Below, piece by piece: positions 30,540 through 40,318 of a DNA stretch of 64,000 nucleotides. The stretch covers positions 5,142,501-5,206,500 of the forward strand of contig NZ_OY781884.1 in the NCBI RefSeq assembly GCF_963677155.1. Direction: 5' to 3'. The notes beneath the pieces are model-generated. The model made no database searches. It saw only the letters and a list, made by a program, of their open reading frames with translations, and was not told the DNA's origin. The DNA comes from an uncultured Draconibacterium sp. Lineage in GTDB: Bacteria; Bacteroidota; Bacteroidia; Bacteroidales; Prolixibacteraceae. Numbering within the stretch: position 1 is the first letter of the stretch; every line of letters starts with the position of its first letter. Both the position numbers and the translations under genes were made by a program.

Positions 30540-32048
30540 TCAGATCACAATTATTAATTTACCATCCATTATTAAAGCATCAACTTTATTTTTTAGCACA
30601 TCACTATTGTCTAATGGGTTATCTGAAAAAATTGCAAAATCGGCTTGCTTAGCTTCTTCTACTGAGCCATACTTATCATTAATCCCCATCAACTTAGCCC
30701 CGTTTATTGTAAACATCTGAACTAATTGCTTATTAATCTCTTGACTGTTAAAACCACATTTTTGAGCACAAAATCTGTAAACATCAATCTCAGAGTCTTT
30801 TGTTGCTGGCGAACATTGCGAAGCTCCGGAATCATTTCCAAACGAAATTCTATCATGTAATCCATTCTCCAGCAAAAGTTGCATGTTTCTCATACCAAAG
30901 GAAATGTAACCACTCATTAATTTGTATACCTTACTCATATCCATAAACCACATGGTTTTGAATTTTTGTTGCTGTGCTTTTTCAAAATGTGTGACAACTA
31001 TTTCTTGCATTTCATCAATCCAGTATTTTTCGGCAATCGATTTGTAGGTGAGCGACTGTATATTCGCAATTTCCTCCATATTTTCATGATTATTATACTC
31101 ATTCCCCTTAAATGTCCAGCAATAATTATAAGCAACCGTTAGTGTAGGTTCTATCATTGCTTCCGATTCTTTAAACATAGCCAAATCAATTTCTGTTAAT
31201 TTTTCATCGAGAGGAAGATGAGCCAATGAAGATATTCCACATTTCAAACTTTTTCTAAAGGTATCAATAGCAATATGGTGAATATTTGTTTTTAGGTTAT
31301 ATTTCTTGCATTCATCAATTGCTGTATGTAATTGTTGCTCGTTGAAATTTAAAGCACCCGGTTTATATGTGAGCATTTTTTCTTCCTGATCGCAAAATTT
31401 TATAAAGTCTGCTCCTCTTTTTGTTGCAATTTCTACTGCTTGTTTTATTTCATATTCTGTTGCATTGGCGGGTGTAGTTACTATTCCTACATCAGAACTC
31501 ATATAATCTGGTGGAGTATGATTAAATAGTTTCATTATGTTTTGCTGTGCAAAACTATATTTAGGTGCATAAGTTCCTCCTAATGGAGCGATATGTATGG
31601 AATTATAAATTTTTGGTCCTTTAAGTTTCCCCTTTTCAATTTGCTGTTTTAATTGGTTCAGTTCTTTGAGTTTATCCGAAAGCGCATCGCGTACTACGGT
31701 AATTCCATATTCCAGGCAATCTTCCAAACCCTTTTCAATTTGCTTCTGTGTGAATTGCTGAGCTCGTTTCATATCTTTCATATTCACTAATACTCCGGGC
31801 ATTACAATATGAATATGTGCATGAGAATTTATCATTCCAGGCATTATATATTTCTCTTGCATATTAATGGAGTAATTGGCCGTTGGCTTACTTTGCTCTT
31901 TATTACATATAATTATAATCTTACCATCGCATATCTGTATAATCGTGTTTTTAAGGAATAGACATCCATTTTTCACATCGATAATTCTACCATTATATAA
32001 TTCAATGATATTACTGTTTTCTATTTCTCCTTCTGAATGCATAATCAT
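30540..32048 (-). CDS. Amidohydrolase-family metal-dependent hydrolase
   Basis: This 502-residue enzyme has the TIM-barrel amidohydrolase fold with an N- and C-terminal beta-sandwich. The first metal-binding motif is PGMINSHAHIHIVMPG (His76, 78 and 80). Further ligands are KTNIHHIAID and SLAHLPLDE, and the late Asp is in RISFGNDSGAS. It ends with the family signature GSVEEAKQADFAIFSDNPL and a DALIMDGKLI strand. Relatives include imidazolonepropionase-like and prolidase-like hydrolases; the substrate is not clear. There is no signal peptide. The AraC-type gene 170 bp upstream points the same way and may control it. Confidence 0.87.
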   Translation of the reverse strand: MIMHSEGEIENSNIIELYNGRIIDVKNGCLFLKNTIIQICDGKIIIICNKEQSKPTANYSINMQEKYIMPGMINSHAHIHIVMPGVLVNMKDMKRAQQFTQKQIEKGLEDCLEYGITVVRDALSDKLKELNQLKQQIEKGKLKGPKIYNSIHIAPLGGTYAPKYSFAQQNIMKLFNHTPPDYMSSDVGIVTTPANATEYEIKQAVEIATKRGADFIKFCDQEEKMLTYKPGALNFNEQQLHTAIDECKKYNLKTNIHHIAIDTFRKSLKCGISSLAHLPLDEKLTEIDLAMFKESEAMIEPTLTVAYNYCWTFKGNEYNNHENMEEIANIQSLTYKSIAEKYWIDEMQEIVVTHFEKAQQQKFKTMWFMDMSKVYKLMSGYISFGMRNMQLLLENGLHDRISFGNDSGASQCSPATKDSEIDVYRFCAQKCGFNSQEINKQLVQMFTINGAKLMGINDKYGSVEEAKQADFAIFSDNPLDNSDVLKNKVDALIMDGKLIIVI

Positions 32049-32219
32049 AATTCGTTTAATTATTAATTATGCGACTAACATAAATATTAATAAAAAGCGG
32101 AAGGTATTAATATCTTAACTGGACCGAAAAAGAAGGTCTCATCTTCGTCAAAAGCCTGTATCTATAAGGTATTGAGAAAAGAAAAATTGAGACACAAAGA
32201 ATGGTTTGGGAAAGAATTA

Positions 32220-33302
32220 CTAGATTGATTTCTGATATTGAGAAGGTGTAATTCCTGTTCTATTTTTAAAAATTCGATTAAAAGATGCTTTGGAGTTAAA
32301 CCCGGAGTCGAGAGCTATAGCCAAAAGGGTGTAGTTATAATTACTTTTTAGTTCGAGATTTTTTTTGAACTCTTCAACTCTGAAATTATTTACAAAGTCG
32401 AAGAAATTATAATTTAATTCAGAATTCAAAATCTGCGAAAGATAATAAGGAGGCACATCTAAATCTTGTGCTAATTGATTTAATGTCAAAGTAGGATTTA
32501 AAAATGGCTTTTTTTCGAGCATAAATTGCTGTAGCCTAGATATAAAAATTTCATTCTGGCTTTTCTCTTTTGGAATGGCTTTAGGGCTATTGATAGAATT
32601 AGTTCTACGCACCGATAAAAAAGCTCCTTGCTTATAGCCATTGTAACCAACAAAGAATACAAAAACACATAGTAGATAATAGATAACTTGATTAGAACTA
32701 ACGATATCAATTTGTTTTGTATTAAAAAAAACAGATAAAAGTAAGGTTGCAATAAAAACAAAAATATATCCTACAATTAGGCTACAAACCCACTTTAAAT
32801 CAATCCGTTCAGAAAAGGAAAAATTATTTTTGATATTTAATTGATGTCTTTTGAGTAAAATAAATATTCTACTAATGTAGTATACATTACATACCAATCC
32901 CCATAGCAGTACCAGGTATAGAAAAACCGGTTGTGCATGTCCTTTCGCTAATCCTCCTTGAATAATATCATGGCGTATGGGCAATAGTAAAGCATACAAC
33001 ACCGCAATTGGTAAAAGGTGAATTACATATTTTAATGTAAAAGCTTTTGCATTAGTAACCAAGGTCTGAACATACAAGAAAACTAATACAGGATAAAAAA
33101 CCATGGTACCTGCATCGAGTAATAAATATTGAGATGATTTCACAGAATTGCTTAAGAAAAAATAAGCTACTGTGAGGTGCAATGCCAAAAAGAACATCAG
33201 TACCACAAAAACTTTATCTGCAATACACTTCTCTTTCTTGTTAAATGTTAGAAATGCAAATATGAATGCTTGCACCGATGATATAATATATACGATACTC
33301 AT
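32220..33302 (-). CDS. Membrane-bound AraC-family transcription regulator
   Basis: This ~360-residue protein has seven or so membrane helices in residues 1-225 (IVYIISSVQAFIFAFLTF ... QVIYYLLCVFVFFVGYNGY), a linker, and a C-terminal AraC domain with two helix-turn-helices. The latter shows LTLNQLAQDLDVPPYYLSQI and the signature FNSKASFNRIFKNRTGITPSQY. Such 7TM-AraC proteins are common in Bacteroidota and probably sense a ligand at the membrane. The start is set at ATG 33302; a TTG lies three codons earlier. It is the last gene before the tRNA-fragment boundary and may regulate the amidohydrolase gene. Confidence 0.9.
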   Translation of the reverse strand: MSIVYIISSVQAFIFAFLTFNKKEKCIADKVFVVLMFFLALHLTVAYFFLSNSVKSSQYLLLDAGTMVFYPVLVFLYVQTLVTNAKAFTLKYVIHLLPIAVLYALLLPIRHDIIQGGLAKGHAQPVFLYLVLLWGLVCNVYYISRIFILLKRHQLNIKNNFSFSERIDLKWVCSLIVGYIFVFIATLLLSVFFNTKQIDIVSSNQVIYYLLCVFVFFVGYNGYKQGAFLSVRRTNSINSPKAIPKEKSQNEIFISRLQQFMLEKKPFLNPTLTLNQLAQDLDVPPYYLSQILNSELNYNFFDFVNNFRVEEFKKNLELKSNYNYTLLAIALDSGFNSKASFNRIFKNRTGITPSQYQKSI

Positions 33303-33709
33303 AAAGTACAAAATTAACAGAAGATATTATTTCGCAAATTGCGCATGGCTTAGGTTTAACTTTCGGTTAGAAAAGAGCTTAGAACTCTCCATGCCAATTA
33401 CTTAAGTTTAAAAGCATTTTTCTAGTATTTCATTTATATTTGGTAGCCGGTATCAAAACTGAAAATTAGTATATAAAAATCCGCTAAGTATTAACATATT
33501 AAACGTTAGTAGTCATACTGCCCCGTCCTAAAATATGTCAAAGCAATGACAGTAAATATGGATAAAAATGAAATCGGAAATAGCTTGATTTTCTTTTCAA
33601 AATTTTCTACTTTTAATCTAATAAGTAAAGTTCTTTAAAAGTGACCGAAACGGTGACCTGCAAAAATTAGAATTCAGTAAATCATTGATATAAAGGCACA
33701 AATGGGATT
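33303..33709. other. Noncoding end of the accessory region
   Basis: No gene is visible in these ~400 bp. It presumably contains the AraC promoter near 33,310-33,400. A small dyad GTGACC-GAAAC-GGTGACC-like element lies near 33,642-33,658, about 60 bp before the tRNA fragment. This is the position where integrase arm-binding or excision sites often lie in tRNA-integrated elements, but no integrase gene is present here. Confidence 0.4.
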
Positions 33710-33733
33710 AGGTTCAAATCCTGTCATCCCGAC
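33710..33733 (+). other. Isolated 3' end of a tRNA gene (tRNA-Pro-like), probable att site
   Basis: The sequence AGGTTCAAATCCTGTC, then ATCCCGAC is the T-loop, 3' T-stem and 3' acceptor strand of a tRNA. The GGTTCAAATCC T-loop is unmistakable. A CATCCCGA acceptor strand matches tRNA-Pro, whose 5' end in Bacteroidota is CGGGATG. The 5' half of the tRNA and half of the T-stem are missing upstream. A short 3' tRNA duplicate beside foreign DNA is the usual attachment-site remnant of an integrated element. It divides the accessory half of the window from the core-like half. Confidence 0.7.
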
Positions 33734-34235
33734 AAAACAAAAGCCTTTCGGATATGCGGAGGGCATTTTTGTTTGCAATGAAACAGTAATCATCAAAACG
33801 TTTTGTCATATGATTACTAAAATTATTTTCAAATGCCGTTAACCCGGAATAAAAGCGAGCCAGATGTGTTCTGTATTCAAAACGATTATAAAAATCAAAT
33901 TCATAATGACCAAGATCTTTTCCGAAGTTAGCAAATACCATCGGACGATTTTCCTGTAACCAATCTCCTGCCTCTCGCTTAACAGAGCTGATACGAAATC
34001 CTGCTCCATATTCTAACCAACTAAAAGCCTGATATCCAATAAAAATATCGGCATATCTCAACGTAATCGTTGAACGTTGAGGTGAAAAATGAAGCTTCTC
34101 AGAAACATCAATACTTATTTTTTCTCAAGGCTCAATTGATATCTGGTTTTTATTCCATAACTCAAATTGGCGGTTTTGAGATAAGCAATTAATGCTTAAG
34201 AGAGAAAATAGTATCAAGTAGTGCCATTTTAACAT
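33714..34235 (-). pseudogene. DUF2490-family protein gene, interrupted
   Basis: Reading from ATG 34235 gives a signal peptide (ILFSLLSINCLSQ) and a DUF2490 start (NRQFELWNKNQISIEP). A TGA at 34125-34127 follows, where Trp would be expected, then EKISIDVSEKLHFSPQ and the body YADIFIGYQAFSWLEYGAG ... FANFGKDLGHYEFDFYNRFE. The C-terminus departs from the family and runs into the terminator hairpin and tRNA fragment, so the end is lost as well. The protein would have been an outer-membrane beta-barrel. It lies on the core side of the presumed island boundary. Confidence 0.7.
33743..33770 (+). terminator. Hairpin with T-run after the tRNA fragment
   Basis: GCCTTTCG (33743-33750) and CGGAGGGC (33757-33764) form an 8-bp stem with G-U pairs, followed by ATTTTT. 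It lies 10 bp after the tRNA 3' end, as a tRNA terminator would, supporting the view that the tRNA gene originally stood here. Confidence 0.6.
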
Positions 34236-34430
34236 GGCCGCAAAAATATAAAACAATGGAATTTTACAAATACATACAGTCAAACAAATTAAAAAACAAG
34301 ACTTTAACGCTCAATTCACAATTAAAGATTAGCAATTCACGGTTCACTTTTATCATATCAGCCTCTATTATATATATAGCATTAAAAAAGAGTTGTACAT
34401 TTGGAACAAAATCGTCGAATTAGAAAAAAT

Positions 34431-35006
34431 ATGAGAGTAAATTCGAAACAACAAATAATTGAAGCAGCCGGAGTTATTTTTGAACGATATGGTTTTAAAA
34501 AAACAACTATGGACGATATTGCTTATGCCGCCGGAAAAGGGAAAAGTTCGCTCTATTATTATTTTAAGAATAAAGAACAAGTATTTGAAGCGGTTGTAGC
34601 GCATGAAGCCGAACATTTAGTTAACGAGATTAACACATCTATAAGTTCCTCAAAAACAGCTATTGAAAAACTTAGAAGTTATGTTACTATCAGAATGAAA
34701 CGCTTTGTTCAAAGAGGCAACCTTGCAACTGCGCTAAACGACAATTTCCTTGCAACTTTTTCTTTCATTGAGAAAATTCGAAATAATTACAGAGATTTTG
34801 AAATAGACATGATTTCTGAAATAATAAAGGAAGGAATTGATAATAAGGAATTTAAACCAGTTGATAGTAATTTTGTAGCAGAAGCAATTTTAACCTGTAT
34901 GATCGGTTTTGAAGTTCCTCTGCTAACACAATCAAATGAAATTGAAGAATCTGTGGAAAAGATCAATAGTGTAATTGATATGTTCTTTTACGGAATATGT
35001 ATCTAA
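34431..35006 (+). CDS. TetR/AcrR-family regulator
   Basis: This is a 191-residue dimeric repressor-type protein. The N-terminal helix-turn-helix is clear: IIEAAGVIFERYGFKKTTMD, then IAYAAGKGKSSLYYYFKNKE and VFEAVV. The C-terminal helical ligand-binding domain (residues ~60-190) is variable, as usual. The start is set at ATG 34431; a TTG at 34401 would add ten residues. A porin-family gene follows 69 bp downstream and may share the transcript. The target is unknown; many such regulators control efflux or envelope genes. Confidence 0.9.
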   Translation: MRVNSKQQIIEAAGVIFERYGFKKTTMDDIAYAAGKGKSSLYYYFKNKEQVFEAVVAHEAEHLVNEINTSISSSKTAIEKLRSYVTIRMKRFVQRGNLATALNDNFLATFSFIEKIRNNYRDFEIDMISEIIKEGIDNKEFKPVDSNFVAEAILTCMIGFEVPLLTQSNEIEESVEKINSVIDMFFYGICI

Positions 35007-35075
35007 AAAAATTTCACTTCAAATTCGAATATTTTAGAAATTAGTTCAAATAATACAATTAAAATAGAAACTAAG

Positions 35076-35714
35076 ATGAAACAGAAAACAAATTATTCAG
35101 GAAAAGCACTCTTCAGCTTAATGCTGGTTGGAGTTTTAACAATGGGCCTTTCACTGGTTTCAAAAGCTCAAATGAGTTACGGAATAAAACTTGGTACAGG
35201 TGCATCCTGTCAGTCTGATTTACTGGAACTTGCCAATAATTGTGATGTGCGCTTTAGCCCAACTATAGGCTTTGTTGGAAAGTACCAGATTACAGAAGGT
35301 TTTGCTTTAAAGAGTGGTTTGGAATATCAACAAAAAGGACGCAGTTTTACCGAAGATAATGTGGATGTTACAAACAAACTTCAGTACTTATCGCTGCCTG
35401 TAAAAGCTGAATTCTCTGCAGGAGAAAAAGCTGGCTTAAAAAAAGGACAACGCCTGTATTTTGCTGTTGGCCCGTACTTAAGCTACTTGCTTGATGCAGA
35501 GAGAGAACTGGATGACGCAACTTTCGATATGAAAAGCGATACCAAAGATTTTGATGCCGGTTTAGGATTGGAATTAGGAATAGAGTTTCCGGTATTCAAT
35601 CAGAAAGCGTTACAAGTAGGATTAAACTACGATATGGGATTTGTTGAAGTGTACAAATCAGAATCCGATCTGCACAATAAAATGGCATCAATAAGTTTGG
35701 GCTTATTGTTTTAA
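35076..35714 (+). CDS. Porin-family outer-membrane beta-barrel protein
   Basis: This 212-residue exported protein has a signal peptide (to SLVSKAQ) and a barrel of about eight strands of the OMP_b-brl_2 type: MSYGIKLGTGAS, FAFKSGLEYQQKGR-like strands, QYLSLPVKAEF, LYFAVGPYLSYLL, GLELGIEFPVF and VGLNYDMGF, ending ISLGLLF. Such proteins sit in the outer membrane, with no known specific substrate. It follows the TetR gene in the same direction and ends at the strong hairpin terminator at 35742. Confidence 0.85.
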   Translation: MKQKTNYSGKALFSLMLVGVLTMGLSLVSKAQMSYGIKLGTGASCQSDLLELANNCDVRFSPTIGFVGKYQITEGFALKSGLEYQQKGRSFTEDNVDVTNKLQYLSLPVKAEFSAGEKAGLKKGQRLYFAVGPYLSYLLDAERELDDATFDMKSDTKDFDAGLGLELGIEFPVFNQKALQVGLNYDMGFVEVYKSESDLHNKMASISLGLLF

Positions 35715-35741
35715 TCAGAAAACAGAAAGTATTGATACAAA

Positions 35742-35773
35742 AAAGCCGGCTAAGAAATTTCTTAGCCGGCTTT
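35742..35773. terminator. Bidirectional intrinsic terminator
   Basis: A perfect 16-bp inverted repeat, AAAGCCGGCTAAGAAA facing TTTCTTAGCCGGCTTT, lies between the convergent porin gene and yidC. A/T runs on both sides let it stop transcription from either direction. Confidence 0.9.
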
Positions 35774-35792
35774 ACTATTTCAAAATAATATA

Positions 35793-37739
35793 TTATTTTC
35801 TTTTTGGTGTTTGAACCCCGCGTTGTTTTGCCATTTCTTCCAAACGCTTCTGAAAGTTCGACTGTTTTTTTGCAGGTTTCTTTTTATTAGCATGTAGCTG
35901 TGCTCTAATCTTATCCTCGTCAACAAACGAGCGAATCAGGTAAGTCTGGCTAATAGTAATAATGTTTGCAAGGAAATAGTAATAACTCAAACCTGATGGA
36001 TAACTGTTCAACAGGAAGAAGAACATTACTGGCATTATGTACATCATGGATTTCATTCCCGGCATTCCCTGGCTGGTAGCTGCCGATTGACTTAGTTTAG
36101 TAGAAATGATCGTTGTAATGGTCATTAATATTGTAAATAAACTAAGGTGGTTACCCATAAAGTTTCCGATCACGGGAATTGTATAATTCCAGCTCAGAAT
36201 CGAATCATAGGTTGATAAGTCGTGTGCCCATAAGAAACTTTGTCCTCTTAATTCAATTGATGTTGGAAAGAAGAAGAACATGGCAAACAGAATTGGCATC
36301 TGTAATACCATTGGCAAACAACCTCCCATTGGGTTTACTCCGGCCTTTCGATACAGTGCCATAGTAGCCTGTTGTTTCTCCATGGCTTTTTCCTGTCCCG
36401 GAAATTTTGCATTTATCTCATCAACCTCAGGCTTTAATGCGCGCATTTTTGCCTGCGACATGTATGATTTGTAGGTGAACGGGAACAGTACCACTTTAAT
36501 CATCAGTGTAAGCAACAGAATGATGATCCCAAAGTTATTGATATAACGACGTAACCAGTTAAATACCGGGATAATAACGTAACGGTTTACCGGACGTACA
36601 ATAGCGTATCCCAAATCGATTTGGCGCTCCATATCAAGCCCGTATTGTTTTAAGGTTTGATAGTGGTTCGGTCCAAAATAAAATTGCATCCCCATTTTTT
36701 CACTTTGGCTTTCGTTGAAAGGAATGGCAATATCAGCTCTGAAATTTCCAAGATAATTGTGGTTGTCTTCGTACTTGTACTTTTCCTGACGTACCTGAGC
36801 ATTCGGAAATGCTTCATCGCTAATTATAGTAGAGTTAAAGAACAACTGCTTAAACCCGATCCATTTAACACTCGTTGAAAGGTTCTCTTCGTCCGATTTG
36901 TTTTTATTCAGATTGTCAACCTCGTCTTCAAAAAACTTATAGGTCATATAAGTATAGCGGTCTTCACCAAAACGCGAATAGTGTTCCTGACGTGGCACAT
37001 CAAAAGCCCAGCTAAAATTAAGGTACGATTGATTTCTTATGTAACTGTCCATGCCCTGCATGTTCACATCAAAATCAACCATAAACGAGTTGTATGCCAG
37101 GGTATAAACGTATTCAATGAATTTACCAGGTGCAACTTCCATACGGAAAGTCACTGATTCTTCTCCTCCCGGATTTTCTTTGTTAAACTTAATTCTTCCT
37201 TCATCTCCTTTCGGAACTTCAGGACCGCTTACCACAACATTCTTTTCACCGCCAACCTGTTCAAAGTAAAGGTTATCAGTGCTAATACTTCTGTTTTGCG
37301 CAAAGAAGTTCAGTCCAAATAATGTTTTCGGACCATCAAAAAGAATTAATTTGGTAGAGTCATACCTTTTATAGTCTTTCAACTCAACCGAGTAAATACG
37401 TCCACCTTTATTCGAAAAAGTGATTTTTATCTGGTTGTTTTCGAGAGTGGTAAACTCTTCGGTACCAACAGATGCGGCTCCGAAAATACCAAGTTCCTCG
37501 GTTTTCTGCTGCATTATTTGATTTCGGGCTGCAGTATCGGCTTCCATAGCCGCATTTTGCGATTCTTGCTGTTCCTGTATTTTCTGCTGCTCCAGCGCTT
37601 GCTGTGCTTCAACTTGTGCTATGGAATCGCGTTTTTGCCTTGCAGCTTCAACTTCTTCTTTTGATGGCTGGTTGAGCAATGAAAATACAACCAATATCAC
37701 AAAGATTAAAACGATTCCAATAATCGATTTTCTATCCAT
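35793..37739 (-). CDS. yidC: Membrane protein insertase YidC
   Basis: This 648-residue inner-membrane insertase helps fold and insert membrane proteins, with or without SecYEG. It has an N-terminal membrane helix (IIGIVLIFVILVVFSLL), a Gln/Glu-rich coiled segment (residues ~25-80) and a large periplasmic beta-sandwich (~100-360). The conserved five-helix core includes INNFGIIILLLTLMIKVVLF, PFTYKSYMSQAKMRALKPEV and NPMGGCLPMVLQMPILFAMF, and it ends with a basic Lys-rich tail. The length is normal for Gram-negative YidC of this phylum. It follows pyrG by 6 bp, so the two are co-transcribed. Confidence 0.97.
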   Translation of the reverse strand: MDRKSIIGIVLIFVILVVFSLLNQPSKEEVEAARQKRDSIAQVEAQQALEQQKIQEQQESQNAAMEADTAARNQIMQQKTEELGIFGAASVGTEEFTTLENNQIKITFSNKGGRIYSVELKDYKRYDSTKLILFDGPKTLFGLNFFAQNRSISTDNLYFEQVGGEKNVVVSGPEVPKGDEGRIKFNKENPGGEESVTFRMEVAPGKFIEYVYTLAYNSFMVDFDVNMQGMDSYIRNQSYLNFSWAFDVPRQEHYSRFGEDRYTYMTYKFFEDEVDNLNKNKSDEENLSTSVKWIGFKQLFFNSTIISDEAFPNAQVRQEKYKYEDNHNYLGNFRADIAIPFNESQSEKMGMQFYFGPNHYQTLKQYGLDMERQIDLGYAIVRPVNRYVIIPVFNWLRRYINNFGIIILLLTLMIKVVLFPFTYKSYMSQAKMRALKPEVDEINAKFPGQEKAMEKQQATMALYRKAGVNPMGGCLPMVLQMPILFAMFFFFPTSIELRGQSFLWAHDLSTYDSILSWNYTIPVIGNFMGNHLSLFTILMTITTIISTKLSQSAATSQGMPGMKSMMYIMPVMFFFLLNSYPSGLSYYYFLANIITISQTYLIRSFVDEDKIRAQLHANKKKPAKKQSNFQKRLEEMAKQRGVQTPKRK

Positions 37740-37745
37740 TTTCTT

Positions 37746-39386
<1,641 letters not shown>

Positions 39387-39595
39387 TCAATTAATACGAA
39401 CCGAAAACTAATGAACCGGCAATTTAAGCGATATAGCAAATAGTTAATAACAATGAGCTTTTAAAAACCTTATTCTGTTTAACAATAATCAAGTCGTTTT
39501 CCTGAGCGTATTTAAAATTCGTTGATCAGTTATCCGCAAATATCAAAAAACGCTAAAAAGCAAGAATCGTATTTTATTCGGTCACAAAAAGCAAA

Positions 39596-39629
39596 TACAT
39601 TTGTAAAATACAAGATTGATACATTTGTA
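39596..39629 (+). promoter_or_regulatory. Two TACATTTGTA motifs, 24 bp apart
   Basis: TACATTTGTA occurs at 39596-39605 and 39620-39629 in the noncoding stretch between pyrG and the flavodoxin terminator. The same 10-mer or its complement recurs around the XRE regulator gene at 46.3 kb. The rest of 39,351-39,713 contains no gene; the pyrG promoter should lie here. The role as a protein-binding site is inference. Confidence 0.4.
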
Positions 39630-39713
39630 ACAAGCAAAAGGAATCTACATCTTTGCACTGTAAAGCCCACATAAGTAGACGTTTTAGCAATTATACATAT
39701 GTGTACAAGATGT

Positions 39714-39746
39714 AAAAAAGGCCATTGGTCAACACCAACAGCCTTT
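39714..39746 (-). terminator. Intrinsic terminator after the flavodoxin operon
   Basis: GGC-CA-TTGGT (from 39720) pairs with ACCAA-CA-GCC (to 39743) around a CAAC loop, with A-runs on the left side, so a T-run follows in the minus direction. It lies 58 bp past the flavodoxin stop codon. Confidence 0.8.
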
Positions 39747-39803
39747 ATGCAAATAGAAAAACCTTATATAGCAAGAGTTTTTCTCTTATCGATACTATTA
39801 ACT

Positions 39804-40307
39804 TTAAAACTCTTTTTTGAGTTGTGCCACCCAGTCTTCTACTCGTTGTTTTGTTTTACGAGCCTGGTTTTCCTGGTCAATTGGCAATCCAATAAAATTA
39901 TCACCTCGTTGTGCGCGCGACGCTTCGAAAGTATAACCTTCAACAGAGGTTTCCCCTACGATAGTTGCTCCACAATCTTCAAGAATTTCGGCCAATAAAC
40001 CTATGGCATCGCAAAAATTTTCGGTATATCCTTTCTGGTCTCCTAAGCCGAAAATGGCAAACTTCTTCTTTTTAAGATCCATTTCTTCCAGATCAGGCAC
40101 GAACTCATCCCAGTAGTTGGGTAGTTCGCCATCGAACCAGGTTGGTGCGCTAAGAATAAAATTGTCATATTTATTCAACACATCCTTGCTTAGCTCTTCA
40201 GCATTCACTGCTTCAATCTCTTTCTCGCCAAAAGCAGCAATCACTTTTTCTGCTACCTTTTTCGATTTTTGAGTATTGTAACTGTATATAATTGCGGTTT
40301 TACTCAT
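39804..40307 (-). CDS. Flavodoxin
   Basis: This 167-residue FMN-binding electron carrier has the phosphate-binding loop near the N-terminus (IIYSYNTQKSKKVAEKV), in a variant T/S-x-N-T form. FMN-flanking aromatic loops are APTWFDGELPNYWD and GLGDQKGYTENFCDAIGLLA. It ends with the long-chain-type sequence VEDWVAQLKKEF. It carries single electrons between redox enzymes, often in place of ferredoxin at low iron. It lies 11 bp downstream of the fused E1 gene and is the last gene of the 2-oxoacid dehydrogenase operon, an unusual partnership. The symbol is left blank because the paralogue cannot be assigned. Confidence 0.93.
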   Translation of the reverse strand: MSKTAIIYSYNTQKSKKVAEKVIAAFGEKEIEAVNAEELSKDVLNKYDNFILSAPTWFDGELPNYWDEFVPDLEEMDLKKKKFAIFGLGDQKGYTENFCDAIGLLAEILEDCGATIVGETSVEGYTFEASRAQRGDNFIGLPIDQENQARKTKQRVEDWVAQLKKEF

Positions 40308-40318
40308 TTTTTCGATTT

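Noticed and set aside
1..33700. Integron integrase gene (IntI)
   Set aside because: No tyrosine-recombinase protein is encoded anywhere in the window, so the array is not called an integron.
33700..33733. Complete tRNA gene
   Set aside because: No acceptor 5' strand, D-arm or anticodon arm upstream; only the 3' end is present.
39596..39629. CRISPR-like spacing of TACATTTGTA copies
   Set aside because: Only two 10-bp units with an AT-rich spacer; no repeat array and no cas genes.
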